A stretch of 64,000 nucleotides of DNA. Source: Tenggerimyces sp963762635 (lineage in GTDB: Bacteria > Actinomycetota > Actinomycetes > Propionibacteriales > Actinopolymorphaceae). Positions 17,100 to 25,968 of the stretch are shown here, piece after piece. The position numbers and the translations under genes are program-made. The notes below the pieces were generated by a model. That model saw only the letters and a program-made list of their open reading frames with translations, did not search any database and had not been told where the DNA came from. Every line of letters begins with the position of its first letter. Positions within the stretch are counted from its first letter, which is position 1. Location of the stretch: assembly GCA_963762635.1 (NCBI GenBank), contig CAVXLQ010000012.1, positions 734,865-798,864 on the forward strand, in the 5' to 3' direction.

Positions 17100-18272
17100 T
17101 CAGGTCAGCTTGCGGTAGTCGTGCTTGGACCAGGCGAGCATGGCCTCGATCCGGATCATGCCGGACTGCTCGAGCAGCGTCACCGGACCGTCGCCTTCGA
17201 ACCGGTACAGGCCGGTCGCCGGGTCGCGGAAGCGCTTGTACGACTCGTTGGCGTACCACTCCATCGCCTTGCGGTACGAGGAGTTCGACCGAATCGACGA
17301 CAGCTGCAGCAGGTTCGAGAAGAAGATCGCGTGGAAACGCGCGGGCTGGGTGAAGTAGCGCTCGTCCTCGGCGTAGAACGCCACCGCAGCCTTCGCGGTT
17401 TCCTCAGCCTGGGCGAGGTATTTGCGGTTGCCGGTCGCCCGGTAGAGCAGCGCGCCCGCACCGATCATCACGCCCTGGTTGTACGACCACTGCGTCTTCT
17501 GGATGTTGCCGGCGAGGTCGATGTGGTCCCAGTAGAGCTTGTTCGGCGCCAGCATGCAGCTCCGCGTCCACTCGTACATCTTGATCGACCAGTCGAGGTA
17601 GTACTTCTTCTTCGTCAACAGGTACAGGTGAAGTCCGAGCTCGGCGCCCGGTCCGTTCGACACCGTGTTGCGGTCCTGGCTCCACGGCGCCTGCGTCCAG
17701 TACACGCCGCCGGGGCACGGGTGGGTCGGGTCGGTGTCCCAGCCGTACACGACGAGATCGAAGATCTCCTTCGCCCTGTTCACGGCCGCCTTGTCGCCGT
17801 GCCGCGACGTGTAGTGCTCCTGCAGGAACGACAGGCCGATCCACTCGTTGTCGTCGTAGAACTTGTCGCCACCCTGGCCGAGCGGCGGACGCAGGTACGA
17901 GTCGTACCCGGGCGGAGTCGTGCCGGCGTTCCAGTAGTCCTCGAGCGCGTCGAACCGGTCCTCGACGTCGTCGGCGTAGCGATGTCCGTTACCGGGGATA
18001 CCGGCGACGTCCTGGGTCGCGATCTGGGCTTGGGAGAACGGCCACACGTACGACCACGCGTTGCCGTTCGCGGGCTTCGGATACTCCTCGAGATAGAACT
18101 TCGAGGCGTCGTCGTAGAAGTACGTCTGCAGCGCGTTGTACGCCGCCTTCGCGCGTTGGGCATGAAGCCCCTGGCTGTTGCCGGCCTGCGCGGTGGATAC
18201 CGGAGCGATCGCGGCGACGAGTGCAATCGTTCCCACAAACGCCACGAATCGCCGCAAGAGCTTGAACGTCAT
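17100..18272 (-). CDS. secreted glycoside hydrolase family 76 (alpha-1,6-mannanase type)
   Basis: GH76 enzymes hydrolyse internal alpha-1,6-mannoside bonds such as those of fungal mannan backbones. The 390-residue protein has a signal peptide (FKLLRRFVAFVGTIALVAAIAPVSTAQA) and an (alpha/alpha)6 catalytic domain. The paired catalytic aspartates of the family are in YDDNEWIGLSF at residues 139-149; other family segments are YWTQAPWSQDRNTVSNGPGAELG and WSYNQGVMIGAGALLYRATG. The ATG at 18272 follows a GGAGG site, so an upstream in-frame start at 18341 is rejected. The chain ends shortly after the last helical repeat, with no carbohydrate-binding module. Whether the target is fungal mannan or actinobacterial lipomannan cannot be told. 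Confidence 0.85.
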   Translation of the reverse strand: MTFKLLRRFVAFVGTIALVAAIAPVSTAQAGNSQGLHAQRAKAAYNALQTYFYDDASKFYLEEYPKPANGNAWSYVWPFSQAQIATQDVAGIPGNGHRYADDVEDRFDALEDYWNAGTTPPGYDSYLRPPLGQGGDKFYDDNEWIGLSFLQEHYTSRHGDKAAVNRAKEIFDLVVYGWDTDPTHPCPGGVYWTQAPWSQDRNTVSNGPGAELGLHLYLLTKKKYYLDWSIKMYEWTRSCMLAPNKLYWDHIDLAGNIQKTQWSYNQGVMIGAGALLYRATGNRKYLAQAEETAKAAVAFYAEDERYFTQPARFHAIFFSNLLQLSSIRSNSSYRKAMEWYANESYKRFRDPATGLYRFEGDGPVTLLEQSGMIRIEAMLAWSKHDYRKLT

Positions 18273-18423
18273 GGAGCCTCCAACGATGAAGAGTCGCCTG
18301 GACCCTAGTAGACAGGGCTCCGCACGGAACATTCCCGTCACGAACCGGCCACGCCGGACCGGCCCAACCGCGACTGAGCCAGGTCGCGGTCGAGCCGGTC
18401 ACGTGAGAGGTTTCTAACCCTGA

Positions 18424-19383
18424 CTAACCTGCTTGCGCGCGGTTGTAGACGCCCTGTGCGTCGCTGCCGAAGTACGGGCCGAACATCCAGTTCGCGAAGA
18501 AGTTGTACTTGAAGCTGTTCACGGAGTTCTGGATGCCGGTTCCGTTGGCCTCGTTGAAGCTCAGGAACCAAGGACCGCCGCTCGAGCCGCCGGTCTGGTT
18601 ACACGTCATGCCGATGCCGTTGCTGAGCAGGAAGTCGTTGAACACCACGCCGCTGCAGTAGATCAGCTTGGTGCCGTCGTAGGGCGCCGCGGCGGAGTAC
18701 CCGAAGGCGTACATCCGCTGGCCACGTGCCTGGTTGAACGCGATTCCCTGCGAACCGACGACGTCGGTGAGCGACGAGCCGTTCAGCGGGTTGACGACGG
18801 CGGCGCCGACGTCGAAGTTGATGTCCTCACTGGCTTGCCACTGCGGCGTCGTCAAGAGGGTCTTGGCAGTCCACGTGCCGTACGGCGTGGCGCCGTTGTT
18901 GTACGCGGGCGCGAACGTCCAGTTCGTGTGGAATGCGCCGTCGAGCTTCACGCAGTGCCCGGCGGTCATCACCGTGCTCTTGTTCGTGCTCGTCACGGCG
19001 TTGCCTGAACAGGACGCGGTCCGCCCCTGGTAGGTGAAGAACACGCGGCCCGCGGTCTTCACGACCGCGCCGCCACCGGTCCACGCTCCCCCACCGTTGG
19101 GGAACGCCTGCGGTTGGATCACGGTCGGCTTGCCGGCCGGAACCCGCACGTTCGTCGGTGCCTTCACGTGCATCAGCTGCTCGATCGGCACAGCGCTCTT
19201 CATACGCTGCGGCGTCCAGAAGTTGGCCACGCGCTGCTGCTCGGCAGACGTCACCGCTGCCTGGTGGACCGCCGTCTTGTTGACCTCGCTGGACCCTGCC
19301 GCCAGCGTCGTTCCCGCAGTGGCGAAGAGCAATGCTCCGCCCGCGAGAAGCGTGACGCCGGACTTCCAGATAAGCCGTTTCAT
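18424..19383 (-). CDS. secreted trypsin-like serine protease
   Basis: The 319-residue protein has a signal peptide (KRLIWKSGVTLLAGGALLFATAGTTLA), a pro-region of about 90 residues and a chymotrypsin-fold domain. The catalytic triad is His143 (TAGHC), Asp191 (INFDVGAAVV) and Ser268 (GGSSGGPW). Four cysteines in the catalytic part could form two disulphides. The ATG at 19383 follows GGAAGGTGACC, better than the GTG two codons upstream. The primary specificity cannot be judged. It is followed by the GH76 gene on the same strand after about 150 bp. Confidence 0.85.
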   Translation of the reverse strand: MKRLIWKSGVTLLAGGALLFATAGTTLAAGSSEVNKTAVHQAAVTSAEQQRVANFWTPQRMKSAVPIEQLMHVKAPTNVRVPAGKPTVIQPQAFPNGGGAWTGGGAVVKTAGRVFFTYQGRTASCSGNAVTSTNKSTVMTAGHCVKLDGAFHTNWTFAPAYNNGATPYGTWTAKTLLTTPQWQASEDINFDVGAAVVNPLNGSSLTDVVGSQGIAFNQARGQRMYAFGYSAAAPYDGTKLIYCSGVVFNDFLLSNGIGMTCNQTGGSSGGPWFLSFNEANGTGIQNSVNSFKYNFFANWMFGPYFGSDAQGVYNRAQAG

Positions 19384-19630
19384 GGTCACCTTCCCCGATT
19401 ACGCCACACGTACCCAAGCCGGATTTCGACCGGTTGTATGGCATGTCTCTTAGGTTGACCCGAATGCACCACGACGTCATGAGTGAGTGGGATAGAGCGA
19501 AACGTAGCCGACGGCACGATGGGTCCGCTAGACCCAATTCACTATGCTGCCGAATTCGCGATGTGCACCTATTTGGGCGAATTAGCCGATCTGATTCTGT
19601 GTGACCATTCGTGCGCGAATTGTGAGTTCG
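19384..19630. other. AT-richer intergenic stretch
   Basis: This 247-bp gap is noticeably less GC-rich than its surroundings, mainly 19440-19640. It should hold the promoter of the protease gene. Short reading frames here have no homology I recognise. I see no RNA gene. Confidence 0.4.
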
Positions 19631-20605
19631 TCATGATTCTCGTACGACCTCTTCGGGTGATTTGTCCTCTCTCAAGCCGCGCCAGGTGGGGTGCCAGAGC
19701 CGCCCGTCCGGTGTCCACAACGCGAACGCGGCCTCCCCCACCAGCACCGGCTCGACCCAATGGGCGCCCCGGGCGTCCAAGCGGGGCAACGGGCCGTCGA
19801 ACGGCGACGTCTCGCGCGCCAGTGGTCCCAGCTTCCGCCGCATCTCCAGGAGCTTGCGATGGTCGAAGCCGCTGCCGACGCGTCCGACGTAGCGGAGTCG
19901 GGTGCCCTCGTACACGCCGCAGAGAACCGAGCCGAGCATGCCCTCGCGCGCGCCCTCCCCCGGTCGCCAGCCGCCGATCACCACCTCCTGGGTGCGGACG
20001 TGCTTGACCTTGATCCACGCATGGCTGCGCCGGCCTGCCTCGTACGTCGAGTCGAGGCGCTTGGCCACGACGCCTTCGAGGTTCTGGGCGGCGCTGACCT
20101 CCATCGCCGGGCCGGCGAGGCCCTCGAACGTAGGCGGCGTCTGCCAGTGCGGTCCGGCGATCTCCAGGTCGAGGAGGACCTCGCGTCGTTCGGCGTACGT
20201 GGAGTCGAGCAGGGACTCGCCATCCAGATACAGCACGTCGAACACCAGATAGACGACGGACTGCTTGGCCAGCAGCGCTCGGATGTGGCGCGGCTCGCGG
20301 GCCTGGATGCGGGGCTGCAGCGCGGCGAAGCTGACCCGTCCGGTGGAGTCGAACGCGACCACCTCACCGTCGACGATCGCCGGGCGGTCGAGGTGCGCGG
20401 CGAGGCCGGCGAGCTCCGGATAGTTGGCGGTGACGTCGCGGCCGGACCGCGCGTACAGCTCGATGCCGTCGGGGTCGACGTACGCGACGACGCGGACGCC
20501 ATCCCACTTCATCTCGTACGACCAGCGACCCTCTTCGCTCGCGGGCGGAAGCTCACCGTTGACCGCCAGCATCGGCGAGACCATCGGCAGTCCGCGGCGC
20601 TCCAT
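19631..20605 (-). CDS. ATP-dependent DNA ligase (LigD ligase-domain type)
   Basis: The 324-residue protein seals nicks through an AMP-lysine intermediate. Motif I is EMKWDGVR with Lys33; motif III appears as VYLVFDVLYLDG, motif IV as LEGVVAKRLDS and motif V as WIKVKHVRTQEVV, followed by an OB-fold domain (VLCGVYEGTRLRYVGRVGSGF). It lacks the polymerase and nuclease domains of multidomain LigD, and no Ku gene is in the window, so a part in end joining is only possible. The methyltransferase gene ends 9 bp upstream, indicating an operon. Confidence 0.87.
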   Translation of the reverse strand: MERRGLPMVSPMLAVNGELPPASEEGRWSYEMKWDGVRVVAYVDPDGIELYARSGRDVTANYPELAGLAAHLDRPAIVDGEVVAFDSTGRVSFAALQPRIQAREPRHIRALLAKQSVVYLVFDVLYLDGESLLDSTYAERREVLLDLEIAGPHWQTPPTFEGLAGPAMEVSAAQNLEGVVAKRLDSTYEAGRRSHAWIKVKHVRTQEVVIGGWRPGEGAREGMLGSVLCGVYEGTRLRYVGRVGSGFDHRKLLEMRRKLGPLARETSPFDGPLPRLDARGAHWVEPVLVGEAAFALWTPDGRLWHPTWRGLREDKSPEEVVRES

Positions 20606-20614
20606 CTCTCGATC

Positions 20615-21646
20615 CTAAGGAAGCCGGTCGTATGTCCAGATCGTCGTATGCGTGCCGAGGAGCCGCAGGCTGTGCCGGTCCTTGAGCCGGAGGCCCTTGG
20701 GAACGGCGGCACGTGGGAGATCGGGGACGAGAACGACCACCCGGCCACCGGGTTTGGTGACCCGAGCGAGCTCGCCGAGCGAGGCCTTCAGCCAGCTGGT
20801 CGGGTCGCCCTGGACCTCGTACTGGCGGCCGAACGGCAGGTTGGAGACGCAGGCGTCGAAGCTCGCGTCGCCGAACTCGAGGTCGCGGACGTCGCCCTGC
20901 TCGACGTCGACGCGGTCGACGTTGCGACGGGCGATACGGACGGCGTCGGTGTCGATGTCGCGGCCGACCGCCGTCCAGCCACGCGCCTTGGCCTCGGCGA
21001 GGATCGTGCCGGAGCCGCAGCAGGCGTCGAGGATGCGGGCGTTCTCGCGGTCGGTGGCGAGGCCCAGCATCGCGGCGGCCACGGTCGGGCGGAGCGCACC
21101 CGGCCGCTCCTCCTTGCGACCGCCGTGCTGGCGTTGGTCGGCTCCGGTGAGTCTCAGGCCGGCGATGAAACGGCCCTTCGTGTACTCCACGCACCAGACC
21201 TCGTTGCGCGCCGGGTCGGCGGGCTTCCAGTCGGGCCTGGCGGTCGAGACGGCGTCGGCCAGCGCGCGGCGGAGCGCGGTGCGTTGGAAGCTGCGCTCCT
21301 GCAGGACGCGGGCGACGACGCGGAACGTGGCGCCGCGCTTCGGCCCGGCGGCCTGGATCGCTCGTTCCAGCCGGTTCGGCTTGAGGATGCGGCGCGCGAT
21401 CCAGTGCGCCTGGTCGCCCTCGGTGCGGAGCGTGCGGCCGATCTCGACGAAGACGTCCTCGGCCGTTCGCAGCTTCAGCAGCTTGTGCTCCTCGCCGGCC
21501 GGGACCTCGCAGAGCAGGATGTCGGCGCGGCCGTCGTTCCCGCTGCCGGTGACACGGGTGAGGTCGCGGCGGATGAGCGGGCCGAGCCCGGGCTGCGCGA
21601 ACACGACCATGCGGGTCGTGGGATTCGTCGGGCTGGTCGGCGGCAT
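20615..21646 (-). CDS. THUMP-domain RNA methyltransferase
   Basis: The 343-residue protein has an N-terminal ferredoxin-like/THUMP part (about 10-160) and a C-terminal Rossmann methyltransferase domain with the SAM-binding segment DACCGSGT at 207-214, an acidic strand GRDIDTDAV and the catalytic motif SNLPFG at 268-273 (an N-x-P-F variant of NPPY used by RNA N2-guanine methyltransferases such as TrmN/RlmL types). The RNA target is unknown. The ATG at 21646 is chosen because it begins the conserved part; upstream frame continuation is into the divergent phosphatase gene. Confidence 0.82.
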   Translation of the reverse strand: MPPTSPTNPTTRMVVFAQPGLGPLIRRDLTRVTGSGNDGRADILLCEVPAGEEHKLLKLRTAEDVFVEIGRTLRTEGDQAHWIARRILKPNRLERAIQAAGPKRGATFRVVARVLQERSFQRTALRRALADAVSTARPDWKPADPARNEVWCVEYTKGRFIAGLRLTGADQRQHGGRKEERPGALRPTVAAAMLGLATDRENARILDACCGSGTILAEAKARGWTAVGRDIDTDAVRIARRNVDRVDVEQGDVRDLEFGDASFDACVSNLPFGRQYEVQGDPTSWLKASLGELARVTKPGGRVVVLVPDLPRAAVPKGLRLKDRHSLRLLGTHTTIWTYDRLP

Positions 21647-21685
21647 AGCGAGCCACGCTAGCCGAGAGGCTCGTATGGTGAGCGA

Positions 21686-22432
21686 GTGCCCGAACGACGA
21701 CTGCGGTTCGACTTGGCCTGGAACGTCCGTGACCTCGGCGGCTACACCGGCGCCGATGGCCGAACCGTCAAGTGGGGCAGGCTGATTCGCGCCGACTCGC
21801 TGTCTCGGTTGAAGGAGCCGGACCTCGATCGGCTGCGTGCGCTGGGGATTCGTACGGTCATCGACCTTCGTACCGACGGGGAGATCTCGACCGAGGGCCG
21901 GGTCCCCCTGGACGACGGCTCGGTGGAGTATCACCAGGTGAGCCTGTTGACCACATTGTGGGACCCGGCGACGTACGTACCGGAGGACGGGCCGGAGGCG
22001 TTCCTCGTCGCGCGGTACCTGGAGATGCTCGACGATCCCGCGGAGGCGATGGGGACGGTGTTGTCGCACGTGGTGTCCCCCGCATCGCACCCGCTCGTCT
22101 TCCACTGCGCGGGCGGGAAGGACCGGACCGGGATCGTCGCCGCCTTGGCGCTTGGGCTGCTCGGGGTCGGGCTGGACGACATCGGGGAGGACTACGCGCT
22201 GACGGCCGAGGCGGTGGGGCCGTACGAGCGGTGGTTCCGCGCGACGTACCCGGAACGCTGGGAGTCCCACGTCGCGATGCCGCCGCCGTACACGACGGTG
22301 ACGGCGAGCGCGATGGCCACGCTGTTGCCGGTCTTCCTCTCGCGCTACGGGTCGTTCGAGGAGTACGCGTTGTCGCGCGGCCTCTCGGCCGACCAGGTGT
22401 CGGCGTTCCGCGCCGAGCTGCTGGAGGCCTAG
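21686..22432 (+). CDS. tyrosine-protein phosphatase (Y_phosphatase3 type)
   Basis: The 248-residue protein carries the P-loop HCAGGKDRTG with nucleophile Cys141 and Arg147. The N-terminal NVRDLGGY, with RADSLSRL and VIDLRTDGE, is typical of the bacterial atypical dual-specificity/lipid phosphatase group that includes M. tuberculosis PtpB. The lysine after the two glycines suggests it can also use phosphoinositides, as in PtpB. Translation begins at GTG 21686. It is divergent from the methyltransferase gene by 39 bp. Confidence 0.88.
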   Translation: MPERRLRFDLAWNVRDLGGYTGADGRTVKWGRLIRADSLSRLKEPDLDRLRALGIRTVIDLRTDGEISTEGRVPLDDGSVEYHQVSLLTTLWDPATYVPEDGPEAFLVARYLEMLDDPAEAMGTVLSHVVSPASHPLVFHCAGGKDRTGIVAALALGLLGVGLDDIGEDYALTAEAVGPYERWFRATYPERWESHVAMPPPYTTVTASAMATLLPVFLSRYGSFEEYALSRGLSADQVSAFRAELLEA

Positions 22433-22439
22433 GCCGGGA

Positions 22440-22799
22440 CTAGGTGGGGACGATGGGCCTGACCTCGACGGTGGGCTCGGGGCAGGTCTTGGCGAGCTCG
22501 ACGGCGGCCTCGAGCGACTCGGCCTCGATCAGGTAGTAGCCGCCGAGCGCTTCCTTCACCTCGGCGAACGGGCCGTCCGTCACGAGGCGGTCGGGGTTGT
22601 CCTCGTCCGTACGTACGGTCCGCGCCTCGTTCGGTGGCAGCAGCGCCTCGCCGCCGAGGATCCGGGCGCCGGAGGCCTCGACGAACGCGCTCCACTCGGT
22701 GTGCTTCTTGATGCTGTCCTCCCAGCCCGACGGGTCGTCGTCGGGGCCGTCGACGTACGCCGTGGCGTCGCCGTAGAGCAGAAACACGTAGCTCGGCAT
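22440..22799 (-). CDS. YCII/DGPF-domain protein
   Basis: The 119-residue protein shows the DGPF-domain pattern: MPSYVFLLYGDATAYV, FVEASGARILGGEALLPPNEARTVR, the namesake VTDGPFAEVKEALGGYYLIEAESLEAAVELAKTCP and VEVRPIV. These proteins are often encoded next to ECF sigma factors, but none is seen here. It converges on the phosphatase gene with a 7-bp gap. Function unknown. Confidence 0.83.
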   Translation of the reverse strand: MPSYVFLLYGDATAYVDGPDDDPSGWEDSIKKHTEWSAFVEASGARILGGEALLPPNEARTVRTDEDNPDRLVTDGPFAEVKEALGGYYLIEAESLEAAVELAKTCPEPTVEVRPIVPT

Positions 22800-22841
22800 T
22801 GGTTCCTCCAGGCTGTCTGCCGTCAGCACTACAGTGGCAGG

Positions 22842-23979
22842 GTGACCGCTACCTCGACCACGTCCGGTGCCTCTGACCTGAAGAACCGCCTCGAGCGCGC
22901 CCGCCAGACCGCCGGCGCCGCGGGGATCGACGCTCTGCTGATCACGCCGAGCCAGGACCTGCGCTACCTCGTCGGCTACGACGCGAAGGCGCTCGAGCGC
23001 CTCACCTGCCTGGTGTTGCCCGTCTCGGGCGGCGAGCCGGTGCTGGTCGTGCCGCGGCTGGAGCGCGGTGCCGCAGAGGCTTCGGGCGTGGAGGCCTTGG
23101 ACGTCGAGATCGTCACGTGGGAAGAGACCGAGGACCCGTACGCGCTGGTCGCCAAGCTGCTGCCTTCCGGGGTGATGCGGATCGCCCTGGACAACCACAT
23201 GTGGGCGGAGAAGGTGCTCGGGTTCGCCTCGGCGCTGCCCGGGGTCTCGCAGGTACTGGCCGAACGAGGTGCTGACCGAGCTGCGGATGCGCAAGTCTCC
23301 GTTCGAGGTCGCGGCGCTTCGCGAGGCGGGTGCCGCGATCGACCGCGTGCATGCTCGGGTGCCTGGCTGGCTGAAGGTCGGACGGACCGAGCGCGAGGTC
23401 GGCGCGGACATCGCGGCGGCGATCATCGAGGAGGGGCACGTCCAGGTCGACTTCGTGATCGTCGGCTCCGGGCCGAACTCGGCGTCGCCGCACCACGAGG
23501 TCAGCGACCGGGTGATCCAGCGCGGCGAGCCGGTGGTGGTGGACATCGGCGGGACGACTTCCGCCGGGTACTGCTCGGACTCGACGCGGACGTACGTGAT
23601 GGGCTCCGCGCCTTCGGCGTTCGCCGAGTACTACGAAGTGCTGCGGCAGGCGCAGGTGGCGGCTTGTGAGCACGTTCGCCCTGGGGTTTCCGCGGAGTCG
23701 GTCGACGCCGCGGCGCGGGACGTGATCGCCGCGGCGGGGTTCGGGGACCAGTTCATCCACCGGACCGGGCACGGCATCGGCATGGAGAGCCACGAGGACC
23801 CGTACATCGTGACCGGCAACACGCTGCCGTTGGAGCCGGGGATGGCGTTCTCGGTGGAGCCGGGGATCTACTTCGCCGGCCAGCACGGCGCGCGGATCGA
23901 GGACATCCTGGTCGTGACGGAGTCGGGCGGCGAGCGGGTCAACCTGCGGCCGCGTGAGCTCACCGTGCTGGACGGCTGA
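22842..23979 (+). CDS. Xaa-Pro aminopeptidase/dipeptidase (M24 family), frameshifted
   Basis: The N-terminal creatinase-like domain (LEARARQTAGAAG-type helix, LLITPSQDLRYLVGY, VLVVPRLERG) is in one frame and the pita-bread catalytic domain in another. Metal ligands of the latter are visible: D in VVDIGGT, D in CSDSTRTY, H in HRTGHGIGMESHE, E in VEPGIYF and E in ARIEDILVVTE. The frames join near 23259-23263: one extra base separates QVLA from NEVLTELRMRK. Corrected, the protein is about 378 residues, the normal length. The GTG at 22842 is preceded by AGGG. The Lrp-type gene follows 3 bp downstream. Confidence 0.8.
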
Positions 23980-23982
23980 TCG

Positions 23983-24432
23983 GTGACGGGCGTGGAAGAC
24001 CTCGACCGCCAGATCCTGCGACTGCTGGCGGGGAACGGGCGGATGTCGTACACCGACCTCGGGAAGGAGACCGGGCTCTCGACGTCGGCGGTGCACCAAC
24101 GCGTCCGCCGCCTCGAGCAGCGCGGCGTGATCCGCGGCTACGCAGCGCTCATCGACTACGACGCCATCGAGCTGCCGCTGACCGCGTTCATCTCGATCAA
24201 GCCGATCGACCCGTCGCAGCCCGACGACTCGCCCGACCTGCTGGCCGACGTGCCGGAGATCGAGGCCTGCCACTCCGTCGCCGGCGACGAGAATTACATC
24301 CTCAAGGTGCGCTGCGCCTCCCCCACCGCGCTCGAGGAGCTGCTGGCGCGGATCCGTGCCAAGGCCAACGTCTCCACGCGCACCGTCATCGTGTTGTCGA
24401 CGTCGTACGAACAACGTCCACCCGCGGTGTAG
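23983..24432 (+). CDS. Lrp/AsnC-family transcriptional regulator
   Basis: The 149-residue protein has the Lrp winged-helix (VEDLDRQILRLLAGNGRMSYTDLGKETGLSTSAVHQRVRRLEQRGVI, about 4-49 given in parts: DLGKETGLSTSAVHQRVRR is the helix-turn-helix) and a RAM effector domain with IEACHSVAGDENYILKV. It starts at a GTG 3 bp after the peptidase gene, so the two are co-transcribed; a regulator of amino-acid or peptide use is plausible. A perfect hairpin follows the stop codon. Confidence 0.85.
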   Translation: MTGVEDLDRQILRLLAGNGRMSYTDLGKETGLSTSAVHQRVRRLEQRGVIRGYAALIDYDAIELPLTAFISIKPIDPSQPDDSPDLLADVPEIEACHSVAGDENYILKVRCASPTALEELLARIRAKANVSTRTVIVLSTSYEQRPPAV

Positions 24433-24457
24433 GTTCCGGACGGGAAACGTCCGGAAC
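24433..24457. terminator. 10-bp-stem hairpin after the Lrp-type gene
   Basis: GTTCCGGACG and its exact complement flank a 5-base loop, starting at the base after the TAG stop. There is no T-run, as usual in high-GC actinobacteria, so the terminator call rests on position. Because it abuts an Lrp gene it could also be an autoregulatory site. Confidence 0.5.
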
Positions 24458-24477
24458 GGTGGCTATCGTCCACGGTC

Positions 24478-25029
24478 ATGACGTGGCAACCACCGCTCGC
24501 CGGAACCGAGGCCGAGCATGTTCTCGGCATGCTCGACCGGCTCCGCGCGACGTTCCGCTGGAAGGTCGCCGACCTCGACGCCGACGGGCTCCGCCAGCCC
24601 CTCGGGACCTCGACGCTGACGCTGGCCGGGCTGCTCAAGCACCTCGCCGCGCAGGAGGACTACGCGTCCACGGTCAAGCTCGCCGGGGCTCCGGCGATGG
24701 GCGCGCCGTGGGACGAGACGGGGTGGGACGGCAACGACGACTGGGAGTTCGACTCGGCCGTGACCGACTCGCCGGAGTCGCTGTACGCCCTCTACGACGG
24801 CGCGGTAGCTCGTTCTCGGGCGCGATTCGACACCGCGCTCCAGGACGGGCTCGACGAGCTCGTGCACAAGCCCTCACTGGACGGCCACCGCGCCAACCTC
24901 CGCCGCCTGCTGTGCGACCTGGTCGAGGAGTACGGCCGCCACACCGGCCACGCCGACCTCCTGCGGGAGGCGGTCGACGGCCGCGTCGGCGAGGATCCCC
25001 CACCCGACTGGCGGCCGTTTCTCCCCTAG
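24478..25029 (+). CDS. DinB-like DUF664 protein
   Basis: The 183-residue protein belongs to the DUF664 branch of the DinB four-helix-bundle superfamily. Visible hallmarks are HVLGMLDRLRATFRWKVADLD, TLTLAGLLKHLAAQEDY with the first metal-type histidine, and NLRRLLCDLVEEYGRHTGHADLLREAVDG with two further histidines. Members include mycothiol-dependent enzymes; the activity here is unknown. It lies 9 bp before the exonuclease gene on the same strand. Confidence 0.85.
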   Translation: MTWQPPLAGTEAEHVLGMLDRLRATFRWKVADLDADGLRQPLGTSTLTLAGLLKHLAAQEDYASTVKLAGAPAMGAPWDETGWDGNDDWEFDSAVTDSPESLYALYDGAVARSRARFDTALQDGLDELVHKPSLDGHRANLRRLLCDLVEEYGRHTGHADLLREAVDGRVGEDPPPDWRPFLP

Positions 25030-25038
25030 GCTCTGCGC

Positions 25039-25968
25039 ATGGCAGACCAGCAGAGACTGATGCTTCTGGACGCGGCGTCGTTGTACTTCCGGGCGTTCTT
25101 CGGGGTGCCCGAGTCGATGAAGTCGCCCGATGGGAAGCCGGTCAACGCGATCCGGGGACTGCTGGACTTCATCGCCCGGCTGGTCACCGCGCACGAGCCG
25201 ACGCATGTGGTCGCGTGCTGGGACGACGACTGGCGGCCGGCTTGGCGGGTCGCGCTCGTTCCGTCGTACAAGTCGCACCGCGTCGTACGGACCGTCAAGG
25301 GTGGCAGGGACATCCAGGAGCAGCCGTCCGCACTCACGGCGCAGGAGCCGGTGATCCGGGAGGTGCTCGACGCGCTGGGCATCGCCGTTCTCGGTGGTGA
25401 GGAGCTGGAGGCCGACGACGTCATCGGCACACTGAGCCAGCGCGCCAAGATGCCGGTCGACGTGGTGACCGGCGATCGCGACCTGTTCCAGCTGGTCGAC
25501 GACGAACGCGAGGTCCGCATCCTCTACATCGCCAGGGGCGTCGGCCGCCTGGAGATCGTCGACGAAGGTGTCGTCGAGAAGAAGTACGGCATTCCCGGCC
25601 GCCTCTACGCCGACTTCGCGACCCTGCGCGGCGACAACTCCGACGGGCTGCCCGGCGTCGCCGGCGTCGGCGACAAGACCGCCGCGAGCCTGGTCACGAC
25701 GTACGGCGACCTCGACGGCATCCTGGCCGCCGCGAACGACGAGAAGACCGGCATGTCGCCCACGCTCAAGTCGAAGATCAAGGCCGGCGAGCTCTATCTC
25801 ACCGCCGCCCGCGAGGTCGTCCTCGTCGCCCGCAACGCCGACCTCCCCGAGGTCGACGCCGCGCTGCCCAAGGCACCCGCCGACCCGGCGAAGTGGAAAG
25901 AACTCACCGAACGTTGGGGCCTCAGCAGCTCAGCCGAACGCGTCAGCGACGCGCTCTTCAAGAGCTAA
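25039..25968 (+). CDS. 5'-3' exonuclease (FEN1/PolA N-domain type)
   Basis: The 309-residue protein is a stand-alone flap endonuclease/exonuclease. Active-site acidic residues lie in LLDAASLYFRAFF (N-terminus), ELEADDVIGTL, TGDRDLFQLVD and GDNSDGLPGVAGVGDKTAASLV; the last includes the helix-three-turn-helix DNA-binding loop. It lacks the polymerase part of DNA polymerase I and probably removes RNA primers or flaps. The stop overlaps the convergent DUF5107 gene by 4 bp. Confidence 0.9.
   Translation: MADQQRLMLLDAASLYFRAFFGVPESMKSPDGKPVNAIRGLLDFIARLVTAHEPTHVVACWDDDWRPAWRVALVPSYKSHRVVRTVKGGRDIQEQPSALTAQEPVIREVLDALGIAVLGGEELEADDVIGTLSQRAKMPVDVVTGDRDLFQLVDDEREVRILYIARGVGRLEIVDEGVVEKKYGIPGRLYADFATLRGDNSDGLPGVAGVGDKTAASLVTTYGDLDGILAAANDEKTGMSPTLKSKIKAGELYLTAAREVVLVARNADLPEVDAALPKAPADPAKWKELTERWGLSSSAERVSDALFKS

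Noticed and set aside
19483..19640. Possible small gene in the AT-richer gap before the DNA ligase gene
   Set aside because: Short frames there lack a ribosome binding site and recognisable sequence; the gap is better explained as promoter DNA.
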